Positions 43,734 to 51,291 of a stretch of 64,000 nt of DNA are shown here, piece by piece; position 1 is the stretch's first letter, and each line of letters begins with the position of its first letter. Source of the DNA: Mycolicibacterium hippocampi (GTDB lineage: Bacteria > Actinomycetota > Actinomycetes > Mycobacteriales > Mycobacteriaceae); NCBI RefSeq assembly GCF_010723735.1, contig NZ_BLLB01000002.1, positions 5,828,001 to 5,892,000 of the forward strand. Reading direction: 5' to 3'. Made by a program: the position numbers and the translations under genes. The notes under the pieces were generated by a model. That model ran no database searches and was not told where the DNA came from. It saw only the letters and a program-made list of their open reading frames with translations.

Positions 43734-44724
43734 CGAGCGCCTCTGCGAGGGAGTCCAATTGGGCGACCTGCCAGGTCTGGAAGGACTCGGTGTTGGGCGG
43801 CACCGTCTCGGTGACCTCGACCACCGGCACTCCCGCCTGCTCGGCCGCTGCCCGGAGCTGCTCGGGCACCGACCCTTCGGTCTGGGTGTTGTAGATCAGC
43901 ACGTCGACCCCACGATCACCGAGAAGTCGCAGGAACGCGTCGAGGTCGGCGGGAGCCGGCTCAGCCTCATTCGAGGACGCCAGCTGATAGCCCTCGGGTG
44001 TCCGGTTCTGCAGCCCCACGGCCGCGCCCATGTCGTCGAAGACGCTCTCGGTGGCCGCGAAACTCTTCCCGCCAGAACCGGCCTTGATGGCTGCGACGGT
44101 GTCGTTGTACGGGGTCATCACGTTCTCGAAAGCCGTGTGACGCTCCCGGAAGTACGCCTCGGCGTCAGGCGCCAGCTGGCCGAGTTCCGCGGTCACCGCT
44201 TCGGCGACTTCGGCCACCGCCGACGGGTTGTACCAAACGTGCGGGTTGGCTTCGCCTTCGTGATCGTGGCCGGCCTCGCCTTCGTGGCCGTGGCCGGCCT
44301 CGCCCTCGTGTGCACCGCTGAGCTCGACGGCATTGACGACCGGGGCGTCGGGCGCGGACGTGGCGGCCACCTTGGCCGCCCACTCGTCGTAGTGGCCGCC
44401 GTTGATCACGACGAGTTGGGCTCCGTCGAAAAGCGCTGCATCGGAAGGTGCTGGCTCGTAATCGTGAGGATCCACCGACGAGCCGGCCAGCACCGTCGTC
44501 ACGTTCGCGCACGCTCCACCGAGCTGCGAGACGATGTCGCCCCACTGATCGACGCTGACAACGACGTCGACGGGCGTTGCCGGGCACTCGCCGCCCGCCG
44601 CTGTGGTGGTCTCACCCGATTCGGCGGGCTCTTCGCTGGATCCGCAGGCTGACAGCGCGAAGGGCGCAGCCAGCATGAGTGAGGCCGTGAGCAGACGCAG
44701 TTTCGGGGACAACGAGGAGATCAC
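43720..44724 (-). CDS. znuA: Zinc-binding lipoprotein ZnuA
   Basis: This 334-residue cluster A-I binding protein has lipobox L-S-A-Cys27. Metal ligands are expected in DPHDYEPAPSD (His), in the NPHVWYNP region (His) and later acidic residues. A histidine-rich loop of repeated HEGEAGH units (about residues 137-158) precedes NPHVWY and marks zinc specificity. GTG 44724 is preceded by TATCGT-N6, a leaderless promoter, overlapped by a 19-bp imperfect dyad that may be a Zur box. Confidence 0.88.
   Translation of the reverse strand: MISSLSPKLRLLTASLMLAAPFALSACGSSEEPAESGETTTAAGGECPATPVDVVVSVDQWGDIVSQLGGACANVTTVLAGSSVDPHDYEPAPSDAALFDGAQLVVINGGHYDEWAAKVAATSAPDAPVVNAVELSGAHEGEAGHGHEGEAGHDHEGEANPHVWYNPSAVAEVAEAVTAELGQLAPDAEAYFRERHTAFENVMTPYNDTVAAIKAGSGGKSFAATESVFDDMGAAVGLQNRTPEGYQLASSNEAEPAPADLDAFLRLLGDRGVDVLIYNTQTEGSVPEQLRAAAEQAGVPVVEVTETVPPNTESFQTWQVAQLDSLAEALGVPV
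44255..44310 (-). repeat. 24-bp tandem repeat encoding the histidine-rich loop of ZnuA
   Basis: Units 44255-44278 and 44279-44302 differ by two or three bases, with a partial third unit at 44303-44310. Each codes for His-Glu-Gly-Glu-Ala-Gly-His-(Asp/Gly). Unit number sets the length of the metal-binding loop and might vary between strains. Confidence 0.75.
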
Positions 44725-44726
44725 CC

Positions 44727-44745
44727 GGTAACGATAACCGTTTCC
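44727..44745. promoter_or_regulatory. Promoter and candidate Zur-type dyad of znuA
   Basis: GGTAACGATAACCGTTTCC matches its own reverse complement at 14 of 19 positions. On the minus strand TATCGT (44731-44736) is a -10, six bases from GTG 44724, so a bound repressor would cover it. The match to the clear Zur box at 48904 is weak; zinc control is inferred mainly from context. Confidence 0.5.
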
Positions 44746-44782
44746 AGTACATCCCGCACAATCGCTCCCGGATCGGCGGCTG

Positions 44783-45946
44783 TCAGTGATCGTGTCCGAC
44801 GGTCCCACTGAGCTCGTTGGGAGTCTGCTCGAGCGTCGCCGAGGTGGTCACTCCGGCTGCCTGCAGGTCGACCAGGTGAATCTGCTTGGCAGCCGGGTCG
44901 CTGACGTAGACGGCGTCCTCGCGGGTGAACACCGCCGGGCCGGGTTGCTGCCAGTCGTCGGGTTCTGACCACGGCTCGGTCACCTGGATGGACCTCACCG
45001 TCTCACCTGTCACCGGGTCGAACACGTAAAGCTTGCCGTCAGTGCCGAGGATCAGTGCCTCCCCCTGCGGCCCACGACCGAGCGACCGGAACCAGTAGCT
45101 CACCCCTGCAGGCAGCGCGACCAACTGGAGCTGGTCGGTGGTGGTGTCGATCAAAGAGAACTGTTGCGGCCGCTCCAGTTCAGCGTCCGGATCGGTCTTC
45201 ATGTCGCCGAGGACCACCGGTGAGTCCTCATGACCCCGGGTGTTGCCGATCCGCCCGTAGGGAGTCGGGCTGGCGATCTTGGTGAATTCTCCGCTTGCGT
45301 ACTCCAGGACTCCGTCCTCGCACCCCAGGATCACGACTTCGTCGGCAGCGACCGATTCGCCGTGGATGCCGGGGCACTCCTCGCTACGGGCGATCTCCCG
45401 GTCACCCCTCGTCGCCACCGCTCCGGTGCGGTTCTCGGAGTCGCCGATGCTGTGCACCAGGGTTCCGTCACTCAAGATCACAGCCACACCATGATGTGCT
45501 TGCGGCGTGGTGAAGTTCTGGGTTTCGGGCATGCCGTCCGCGAGGGCGTGTGGATCGAATGCGGTGATCTCACCCGAACCGTCGGCGAACAACACGGTGT
45601 GCTCGCCGTGGGCAACCACATGCCCGGCGTCGGAGGCCGGGAAGATGTCGTCGGTCAATGTCCCGGCGGTGGCGTCGAGAACACGGAAGCCCTCGGCTGT
45701 GGTCACCAGGACGTGGTCGCCGTCTCCGGCCGGATTGATTCGTAGGAAGCCGTCCAACGGAATGTCCTGTGCCACCTCGAGGGTCCCACCGTTGAGCACA
45801 TAGAGACCGCCATCGTAGGTTGCGACCAGAGGCTCGACGATGGGAGCGCCCTGGGGACTCTCAGAGGCCTCACCCGAACACGCCACCAGCGCGGCGACCG
45901 TGAACGACATGGCTCCGACGCGGTAAAGCCACCGCGATGTGGACAT
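44783..45946 (-). CDS. aztD: AztD-like zinc metallochaperone lipoprotein
   Basis: This 387-residue lipoprotein (lipobox L-V-A-Cys23) has a beta-propeller built from short repeated strands. GHVVAHGEHTVLFADGSGE, TTPQAHHGVAVIL and SEECPGIHGESVAADEVVILGCEDGVL match my recollection of the AztD family, and the C-terminus ends GHDH. AztD of Paracoccus delivers zinc to the binding protein AztC outside the membrane. Here aztC lies just upstream, 39 bases away, in the same operon. ATG 45946 was taken. Confidence 0.82.
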   Translation of the reverse strand: MSTSRWLYRVGAMSFTVAALVACSGEASESPQGAPIVEPLVATYDGGLYVLNGGTLEVAQDIPLDGFLRINPAGDGDHVLVTTAEGFRVLDATAGTLTDDIFPASDAGHVVAHGEHTVLFADGSGEITAFDPHALADGMPETQNFTTPQAHHGVAVILSDGTLVHSIGDSENRTGAVATRGDREIARSEECPGIHGESVAADEVVILGCEDGVLEYASGEFTKIASPTPYGRIGNTRGHEDSPVVLGDMKTDPDAELERPQQFSLIDTTTDQLQLVALPAGVSYWFRSLGRGPQGEALILGTDGKLYVFDPVTGETVRSIQVTEPWSEPDDWQQPGPAVFTREDAVYVSDPAAKQIHLVDLQAAGVTTSATLEQTPNELSGTVGHDH

Positions 45947-45985
45947 TGATTGCTCCTTCCGAGCTTGATTGCAGATGGCCTGCGG

Positions 45986-46891
45986 CTATCGCAGACCGGT
46001 GACGATGGAGTCGGTGTTGGCTCGCATCATGTCGAGGTAGGTGCCGCCCGGTGTTCCTGGTGGACTGAGCGATTCGCTGTAGAGCGGCACTATCCTGACG
46101 TGCACTCCGGCTTGTTGGGCCAGCACGTTCGCCAGCTTCTCCGGCTGTGACGAGTCGACGAAGATGGCCGGCACCCGCGCGGACTCTATGGCGTCGACCA
46201 GCGAGTGCAGATCCGCGGGGCTGGGCGCGGCCAACGTGGTGCCGCTGGGAACGATCGCGCCGATCACGGTGAAATCGAACCGTTGCGCCAGGTAGCCGAG
46301 AACGTGGTGGTTGGTCACCAACTTGCGGCGTTGGGGCGCGATGGCGGCAAAGTCACGGGCCATCATGGTGTCGAGTTCACGAAGCTGCTCTCGGTACTTC
46401 TCGGCATTTCGCGAGACGGCCGCACTGTCGATGCCGTCGACTTCACCGATCATCGTCTCTTCGATGACGTCGACGGCGGTGATCATCCGTTGCGGATCGG
46501 TCCAGAAGTGCGGGTCGGGCGTCCCCGCGCCCTCCCCCTCCGCGTACTCGATCGGATTGATCTGCTCACCTACCGCGAGCGTCGACACCCCGGCCTCCGC
46601 GGCGCTTTCGACGTTGCGGATGATGTTCTCCTCCAGGCCGAGGCCGTTGTACACGATGAGCCCGGCGCTGTTCATCGCCGCCGCGTCCTGTGCCGAGACC
46701 CCGAACGAATGCGGGTCCGCGTTGGGCTTCATCAGCACCCGCACGTCGGCGGTGTCCCCCACGATGTTGCGGACGACGTCTCCGAGGATGTTGGTGGTGA
46801 CCACGATCTCACCGGTGGAGGTCGAACCTCCGCATGCCGTCAAGGCTGCGCACAGCAGCGCGAAGATCCAGACAAGCGACCCTCGGATCAT
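45986..46891 (-). CDS. aztC: AztC-type zinc-binding lipoprotein
   Basis: This 301-residue cluster A-I binding protein has lipobox L-T-A-Cys20 and the usual ligand positions: NADPHSFGVSAQD (His), PDPHFWTDPQR (His), KLVTNHHVLGYLAQRF (His) and an acidic residue in VDSSQPEKL. It lacks the histidine-rich loop seen in the neighbouring ZnuA; in Azt systems the separate AztD takes over that role. ATG 46891 overlaps the fused permease stop (ATGA). Confidence 0.86.
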   Translation of the reverse strand: MIRGSLVWIFALLCAALTACGGSTSTGEIVVTTNILGDVVRNIVGDTADVRVLMKPNADPHSFGVSAQDAAAMNSAGLIVYNGLGLEENIIRNVESAAEAGVSTLAVGEQINPIEYAEGEGAGTPDPHFWTDPQRMITAVDVIEETMIGEVDGIDSAAVSRNAEKYREQLRELDTMMARDFAAIAPQRRKLVTNHHVLGYLAQRFDFTVIGAIVPSGTTLAAPSPADLHSLVDAIESARVPAIFVDSSQPEKLANVLAQQAGVHVRIVPLYSESLSPPGTPGGTYLDMMRANTDSIVTGLR

Positions 46892-48882
46892 CGACCGGAC
46901 TCCACCATCAGACCGGGCGAGACCTCGGTGCGCAGCGTACGGGCGATACGCAGTCCGTCAGCGTAGTCGATCTCGTACACAGCCCGATCCGACGCATTGT
47001 TCACATAGGCACGGTCGGAGTCGATCTCGATCACCGGCTGCGCCCCGTCGACGGGAACACTGCCGGCGAACAACGCCACCCGTGCGGTCTCGGCTGCCGT
47101 GTTGACGTCGAATGCTCCCAGCGTCCCGTCGCGGTGCAGGACGAGCACCGTGCCATCACCTGAAGTGTTGGCCGCCAGAGCATCCGGCACGGGGATGACG
47201 GTCCACCGCCGCTGGCGGCTGTCGAGCACCCATACCGCCCCGTCGGATACGCCTGCGAAGACATCGGAGCGGTCACGGTGATCCATCCGGTTCGGGCGCA
47301 GTGCGGGCGCTCCGGGTGGAACCGGCATGGCGGTGACGGTGAGATCACCGTCACCACCGGCAACCCGCACCGCGCCGGTATCGCACCCGATCACCACTGC
47401 TCGCCGAGTAGCCGACGACCACAGAGGTTTCGGGCATTCACCCGCCAGTTCCGTCGCACCGTCGGCATCGATCACCCGAAGCCGGCCCGCATCGCTGGCG
47501 GTGATTACCCTGTTGCCGTAGGGCGCCGCAACGACCGCATCAGCACTGACCGTGAGCTCGTCTGGCGCGACCACGGACCTCTCACCGAGCTTTTCCCGGT
47601 CGAGCAGATCAATGGCGCCGCTTGCGGTTCTGATGGCGACCAGTGAATTGCTGGCGCTCGCAGCGGCCACCGGTACATCGAGTGTGGCGGCCAATGAGGG
47701 CTCGGTGGCGAAATAGTGGTAATGCTCGCCATGGTCGAATGTCCACGCGCCGGCATCCACGACCCGCGTGCCGTCGCCGGTCTGCAGATATACAAAGCGA
47801 CCGTCGCCGCTGATCGACGCAACGGGGCCGTAGGAGCCGATGCGGGTTCCGGACTCCTCGACCGCGTCATAGACCTCGGTGTCCCCGGTGGCCGGGTCGA
47901 CGAGCACCAGCTTGGTCAGGGGCCCATCGAGTTCTTCTGCGCCTTCTACGGTTACGTCGTCAGTTGCTGTCTGGGAGGCCGGTGTCTGAGAGGCCGGGGC
48001 CGGCGCACCGCCGCCGCATCCGGCCACCACACAGGCCGAGGCAGCGGCAATCGACATCCGCTTCCCTTTGGTGCGCATCAGCGACAGGAGCGCGGACAGG
48101 AAGAACATCAACACGGCGACCACCGCGATGGTGGCCCCGCCGGCGGTACCTGCGTGCCAGGAAATCACCAGTCCCAGGTACACGGCAGCAGAACCGATGA
48201 GCGCGGACAGCAGCATGACGCGCGGGATCGATCGGACCCACGTCAGCGCCGTCGCCGGCGGCGCGATCAGCAGCCCGAGCACCAACAGCGTCCCCACCAC
48301 GTGGAACGACGCGACCATCGCAACGGCTATCAGCGCTGTCAGCGCCGGGATCGCCAACTGTGGACGCAAACCCAGTGTGGTGGCCTTTCGCGGATCGAAC
48401 GTCACGGCCACGAAGGCACGGTGCCCGACCATCACCGCGCCGATCGTCAGGACCAGCGCCGCGGCGAGCACGACCAGATCGATGGTCCGTACTGCGAACA
48501 CGTCACCGAACAGGAATCCGGTGAGGTCGACAGCGAAGCTCTGCGACCGCGAGACGATGATCACCCCCAGCGCAAGCATGCCGACCAGCAGCAGCCCGGT
48601 GCTGGTGTCCGAAGAAAGCCTCGATGAGCGGCCCACGAGGGCGACGCCCACCGCCATGACCAGTGCAGCGATCAGGCCGCCGACCATCAGGCTGACGCCG
48701 GCCAACGCCGCCAGAGCCACCCCGGGCAGCATGCCGTGCGTCATCGCCTCGCTGAGGAACACGCTGCGGCGCAACAGCACCCAGCATCCGACCAGTGCAC
48801 ACAAACAGGAGGCGATCACGCCGGCCACCAGTGCGCGTAGCACGACGTCCGCCTCGAAGGGTTCGGTGAGCCAGGGCGTCAT
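46888..48882 (-). CDS. aztB: AztB-type zinc permease fused to a lipoprotein-like beta-propeller
   Basis: This 664-residue protein has two parts in one frame. Residues 1-268 are an ABC-3 permease (SEAMTHGMLPGVALAALAGVSL; TFDPRKATTLGLRP; about eight hydrophobic segments). Residues 269-289 look exactly like a lipoprotein signal: Met-Arg-Thr-Lys-Gly-Lys-Arg, a short hydrophobic run and lipobox V-A-G-Cys289. Residues 290-664 are a repeat-rich propeller with His384, His387 and His389. Either it is a true fusion, or the second protein also initiates at ATG 48078 in the same frame; no good ribosome-binding site is visible there. ATG 48882 is the likely leaderless start; TTG 48909 is less likely. No stop codon interrupts. 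Confidence 0.83.
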   Translation of the reverse strand: MTPWLTEPFEADVVLRALVAGVIASCLCALVGCWVLLRRSVFLSEAMTHGMLPGVALAALAGVSLMVGGLIAALVMAVGVALVGRSSRLSSDTSTGLLLVGMLALGVIIVSRSQSFAVDLTGFLFGDVFAVRTIDLVVLAAALVLTIGAVMVGHRAFVAVTFDPRKATTLGLRPQLAIPALTALIAVAMVASFHVVGTLLVLGLLIAPPATALTWVRSIPRVMLLSALIGSAAVYLGLVISWHAGTAGGATIAVVAVLMFFLSALLSLMRTKGKRMSIAAASACVVAGCGGGAPAPASQTPASQTATDDVTVEGAEELDGPLTKLVLVDPATGDTEVYDAVEESGTRIGSYGPVASISGDGRFVYLQTGDGTRVVDAGAWTFDHGEHYHYFATEPSLAATLDVPVAAASASNSLVAIRTASGAIDLLDREKLGERSVVAPDELTVSADAVVAAPYGNRVITASDAGRLRVIDADGATELAGECPKPLWSSATRRAVVIGCDTGAVRVAGGDGDLTVTAMPVPPGAPALRPNRMDHRDRSDVFAGVSDGAVWVLDSRQRRWTVIPVPDALAANTSGDGTVLVLHRDGTLGAFDVNTAAETARVALFAGSVPVDGAQPVIEIDSDRAYVNNASDRAVYEIDYADGLRIARTLRTEVSPGLMVESGR

Positions 48883-48890
48883 GCCGTACA

Positions 48891-48919
48891 GTGATAGCAG
48901 TAATGACAATCATTTTCAA
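48891..48919 (-). promoter_or_regulatory. Promoter of the aztB fusion gene with Zur box in the spacer
   Basis: On the minus strand TTGAAA (48914-48919) and TATCAC (48891-48896) are separated by 17 bases, an ordinary -35/-10 pair, with the ATG at 48882 eight bases beyond. Bases 48904-48918 read TGACAATCATTTTCA on the plus strand, a dyad TGAnAAT-N-ATTnTCA with one mismatch, very like Zur boxes. The box overlaps the -35 and spacer here and the aztA start codon (48903) on the other strand. Confidence 0.75.
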
Positions 48920-49571
48920 CAAAGCCAGCCCCGCTACCGCGGCCGAGGCAGTTCACATCGAGTTGAGCGACGTGGACTTCAGCTATGTGCAGTCCCCGGT
49001 TTTCCGTGGGTTATCGCTGTCTGTGACCCCGGCCGCCATCACCGCGGTCGTCGGCTCCAACGGAGCGGGCAAGTCGACACTGCTCGCGTTGCTCGCCGGA
49101 GTTTCACTGCCGGACAGCGGAACGGTGCACGTCGGCGTCGGTGAAGCCGCCTTCGCCGTGCAGCGCAGCCATGTCACCGACACTTTCCCGATCACGGCCG
49201 CGGAGGCGGTGATGATGGGGCGCTGGCGCCGGCTCGGGCTGATCCGCCGCCCGAGCGCCACAGACCGTGCGGTCGTCGAGCACTGGCTCACCGCCCTCGG
49301 CCTCACCGGCGTACGGCGCCGCACACTCGGCGAACTCTCGGGTGGCCAGCGGCAGCGGGTATTGCTCGCGCAGGCGTTCGCCCAAGAGGCACCGCTCCTG
49401 CTGCTCGACGAGCCGACCACCGGTCTCGACACTTCGGCGAAGTCACTGGTGATCGCCCACCTGCGCAACCTCGCCGACGCGGGAACGACGATCGTTGCGG
49501 CGACCCATGACGGCGATGTGGTGATCGCGGCAGATCACCACATCGACCTCGACGAAAGGCGCAAGCACTAG
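48903..49571 (+). CDS. aztA: AztA-type zinc ABC transporter ATP-binding protein
   Basis: This 222-residue ATPase has Walker A GSNGAGKST (about residues 47-55), signature LSGGQRQRVLLAQ, Walker B PLLLLDEPTTGLD and H-loop AATHD. It is short for the family. It is divergent from the permease gene, with only 20 bases between the start codons, and a Zur-type box covers its first codons. ATG 48903 is assumed; TACAGT at 48887-48892 may be its -10. It energises the AztB permease. Confidence 0.85.
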   Translation: MTIIFNKASPATAAEAVHIELSDVDFSYVQSPVFRGLSLSVTPAAITAVVGSNGAGKSTLLALLAGVSLPDSGTVHVGVGEAAFAVQRSHVTDTFPITAAEAVMMGRWRRLGLIRRPSATDRAVVEHWLTALGLTGVRRRTLGELSGGQRQRVLLAQAFAQEAPLLLLDEPTTGLDTSAKSLVIAHLRNLADAGTTIVAATHDGDVVIAADHHIDLDERRKH

Positions 49572-49580
49572 TCTTGACAC
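49569..49580 (+). promoter_or_regulatory. Leaderless promoter of pxpA
   Basis: TAGTCT (49569-49574; its TAG is the aztA stop), six bases, then ATG 49581. This would free pxpA from zinc control despite the 9-bp gap to aztA. Confidence 0.5.
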
Positions 49581-50345
49581 ATGCCCGGCGCATCCGTCGA
49601 CCTCAATGCCGATCTCGGCGAGAGCTTCGGGGTGTGGACCCTCGGTGACGACGATGCCATGCTCGACCTGGTCACCAGCGCCAACATCGCGTGCGGTTTC
49701 CACGCCGGCGACGCTGCCACCTTGGCGCGCACCTGCCGGGCCGCCGCTGAGCGGGGCGTGCGCATCGGCGCCCAGGTGAGCTACCGAGACCTCGAAGGGT
49801 TCGGGCGACGGTTCATCGACGTGCCACCCGATGACCTGACCGCCGACGTCATCTACCAGATCGGCGCGCTGCAGGCCCTTGCCCGTGTCGCGGGAACCGA
49901 GTTGAGCTACGTCAAACCTCATGGCGCGCTGTACAACTCGATCGTCGAGCACCGTGATCAGGCGCGCGCCGTGGTCGAGGCGGTGCACGCGGTGGACCCG
50001 GGGCTCGCGGTCCTGGGGCTGACCGGGTCTGCGCTCTTCGCCGAGGCGCAGCGGGTGGGTCTGCGTACCGTTGCCGAAGCGTTCGCCGACCGCGCCTACC
50101 GACCGGACGGCCGACTGGTCTCGCGGCGTGAGCGCGATGCGGTCTTGAGCGACCCTGATGAGATCGCCGAGCGGGTGATGTCGATGGTCTCGGCCGGACG
50201 AGTGACCGCGGTCGACGGGTCGACCATCCAGATCTCCGTCGAATCCATCTGCGTGCACGGTGACTCCCCGGGAGCCGTGGCGATCGCCTGTGCGGTGCGG
50301 GATCGACTCGCTGCCGACGGCGTGCGTCTGGAGCCGTTCAGCTAG
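49581..50345 (+). CDS. pxpA: 5-oxoprolinase subunit A (LamB/YcsF family)
   Basis: This 254-residue protein shows VDLNADLGESFGVW (residues 6-19), TSANIACGFHAGDA, GAQVSYRDLEGFGRRF and YVKPHGALYN, all diagnostic of the family. PxpA works with PxpB and PxpC in ATP-dependent opening of 5-oxoproline to glutamate. The partner genes are not in this window, so they must lie elsewhere or be absent. Confidence 0.88.
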   Translation: MPGASVDLNADLGESFGVWTLGDDDAMLDLVTSANIACGFHAGDAATLARTCRAAAERGVRIGAQVSYRDLEGFGRRFIDVPPDDLTADVIYQIGALQALARVAGTELSYVKPHGALYNSIVEHRDQARAVVEAVHAVDPGLAVLGLTGSALFAEAQRVGLRTVAEAFADRAYRPDGRLVSRRERDAVLSDPDEIAERVMSMVSAGRVTAVDGSTIQISVESICVHGDSPGAVAIACAVRDRLAADGVRLEPFS

Positions 50346-50364
50346 CACATGGCGGTGCGCCCAC

Positions 50365-50376
50365 TAGGGTGGCGTG
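50365..50376 (+). promoter_or_regulatory. Leaderless promoter of the MBL-fold gene
   Basis: TAGGGT (50365-50370), GGCGTG, then GTG 50377. The six-base spacing favours GTG 50377 over the adjacent GTG 50374. Confidence 0.5.
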
Positions 50377-51291
50377 GTGCGCCTGAAGTTCGGCCGGCCC
50401 GACCTGGACTCCTACTCCGCTCACTTCGACGTGCCTGTCGCGTCGCCGGCGAGCCCGCTCACGGTTGCCTGGGGCGGTGTCACGACACTGCACATCGACG
50501 ACGGCAGCTCCGCGCTCATGACCGACGGGTTCTTCTCCCGGCCAGGCCTTCTCACCGTCGCCACCCGAAAGCTGGCGCCGTCACGTGAGCGAATCCACGC
50601 CGGACTCTCCCAACTCGGGGTGGGCCGGCTCGACGGGTTGGTTCCGGTGCACACCCACTACGACCATGCGATGGATTCCGCCGTGGTCGCCGGACTGACC
50701 GGCGCCCGGCTGATCGGTGGCGCCTCAGCCGCCCAGATCGGGCACGGAGGGGGACTCGACGACGTCCGCACCGTCACATCCGGCGGCCCGGTCACCGCCG
50801 GGAACTACGACATCACCCTGATCGAAGGTGACCACTGTCCGCCCGACCGATTCCCTGGCGGGATCACCGCCCCGATCGTCCCCCCGGTGAAGGCGTCGGC
50901 GTACCGGTGCGGGGAGGCGTGGTCGATGCTGGTGAACCACCGGCCCACCGGCCGGCGGCTGTTGGTCGTCGGCAGCGCCGGATTCCTTCCGGGCGCGCTG
51001 TCCGGTCAGCGGGCCGAGGTGGCCTACCTGGGCGTCGGCCAGTTGGGGCTGCAGCCGCAGAGTTACCTCACCGAGTACTGGACGCAGACCGTGCGTACCG
51101 TCGGAGCACGCCGGGTGGTGCTGATCCACTGGGACGACTTCTTTCGGCCCCTCGACGAACCGTTGCGCGCGTTGCCCTATGCCGTCGACGACCTGGATGT
51201 GTCGATGCGGATCCTGAGCCGGCTGGCCATCGACGACGGCGTGGAATTGCACCTGCCCGCGTTGTGGCGACGCGCCGATCCGTGGAGCTGA
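50377..51291 (+). CDS. Metallo-beta-lactamase-fold hydrolase
   Basis: This 304-residue protein has the metal motif VPVHTHYDHAMD (about residues 88-99), a variant HxHxDH written HTHYDH, and a later GDHCPPDRFPGG. C-terminal VVLIHWDDFF contains a further possible ligand. The substrate is unknown. The gene order MBL-arsB2 matches Rv3577-Rv3578. Its stop overlaps the arsB2 start. Confidence 0.8.
   Translation: MRLKFGRPDLDSYSAHFDVPVASPASPLTVAWGGVTTLHIDDGSSALMTDGFFSRPGLLTVATRKLAPSRERIHAGLSQLGVGRLDGLVPVHTHYDHAMDSAVVAGLTGARLIGGASAAQIGHGGGLDDVRTVTSGGPVTAGNYDITLIEGDHCPPDRFPGGITAPIVPPVKASAYRCGEAWSMLVNHRPTGRRLLVVGSAGFLPGALSGQRAEVAYLGVGQLGLQPQSYLTEYWTQTVRTVGARRVVLIHWDDFFRPLDEPLRALPYAVDDLDVSMRILSRLAIDDGVELHLPALWRRADPWS

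Noticed and set aside
48909..48909. TTG 48909 as the start of the aztB fusion gene
   Set aside because: It lies upstream of the predicted -10 and within the Zur box; ATG 48882 fits the promoter layout and the permease N-terminus.
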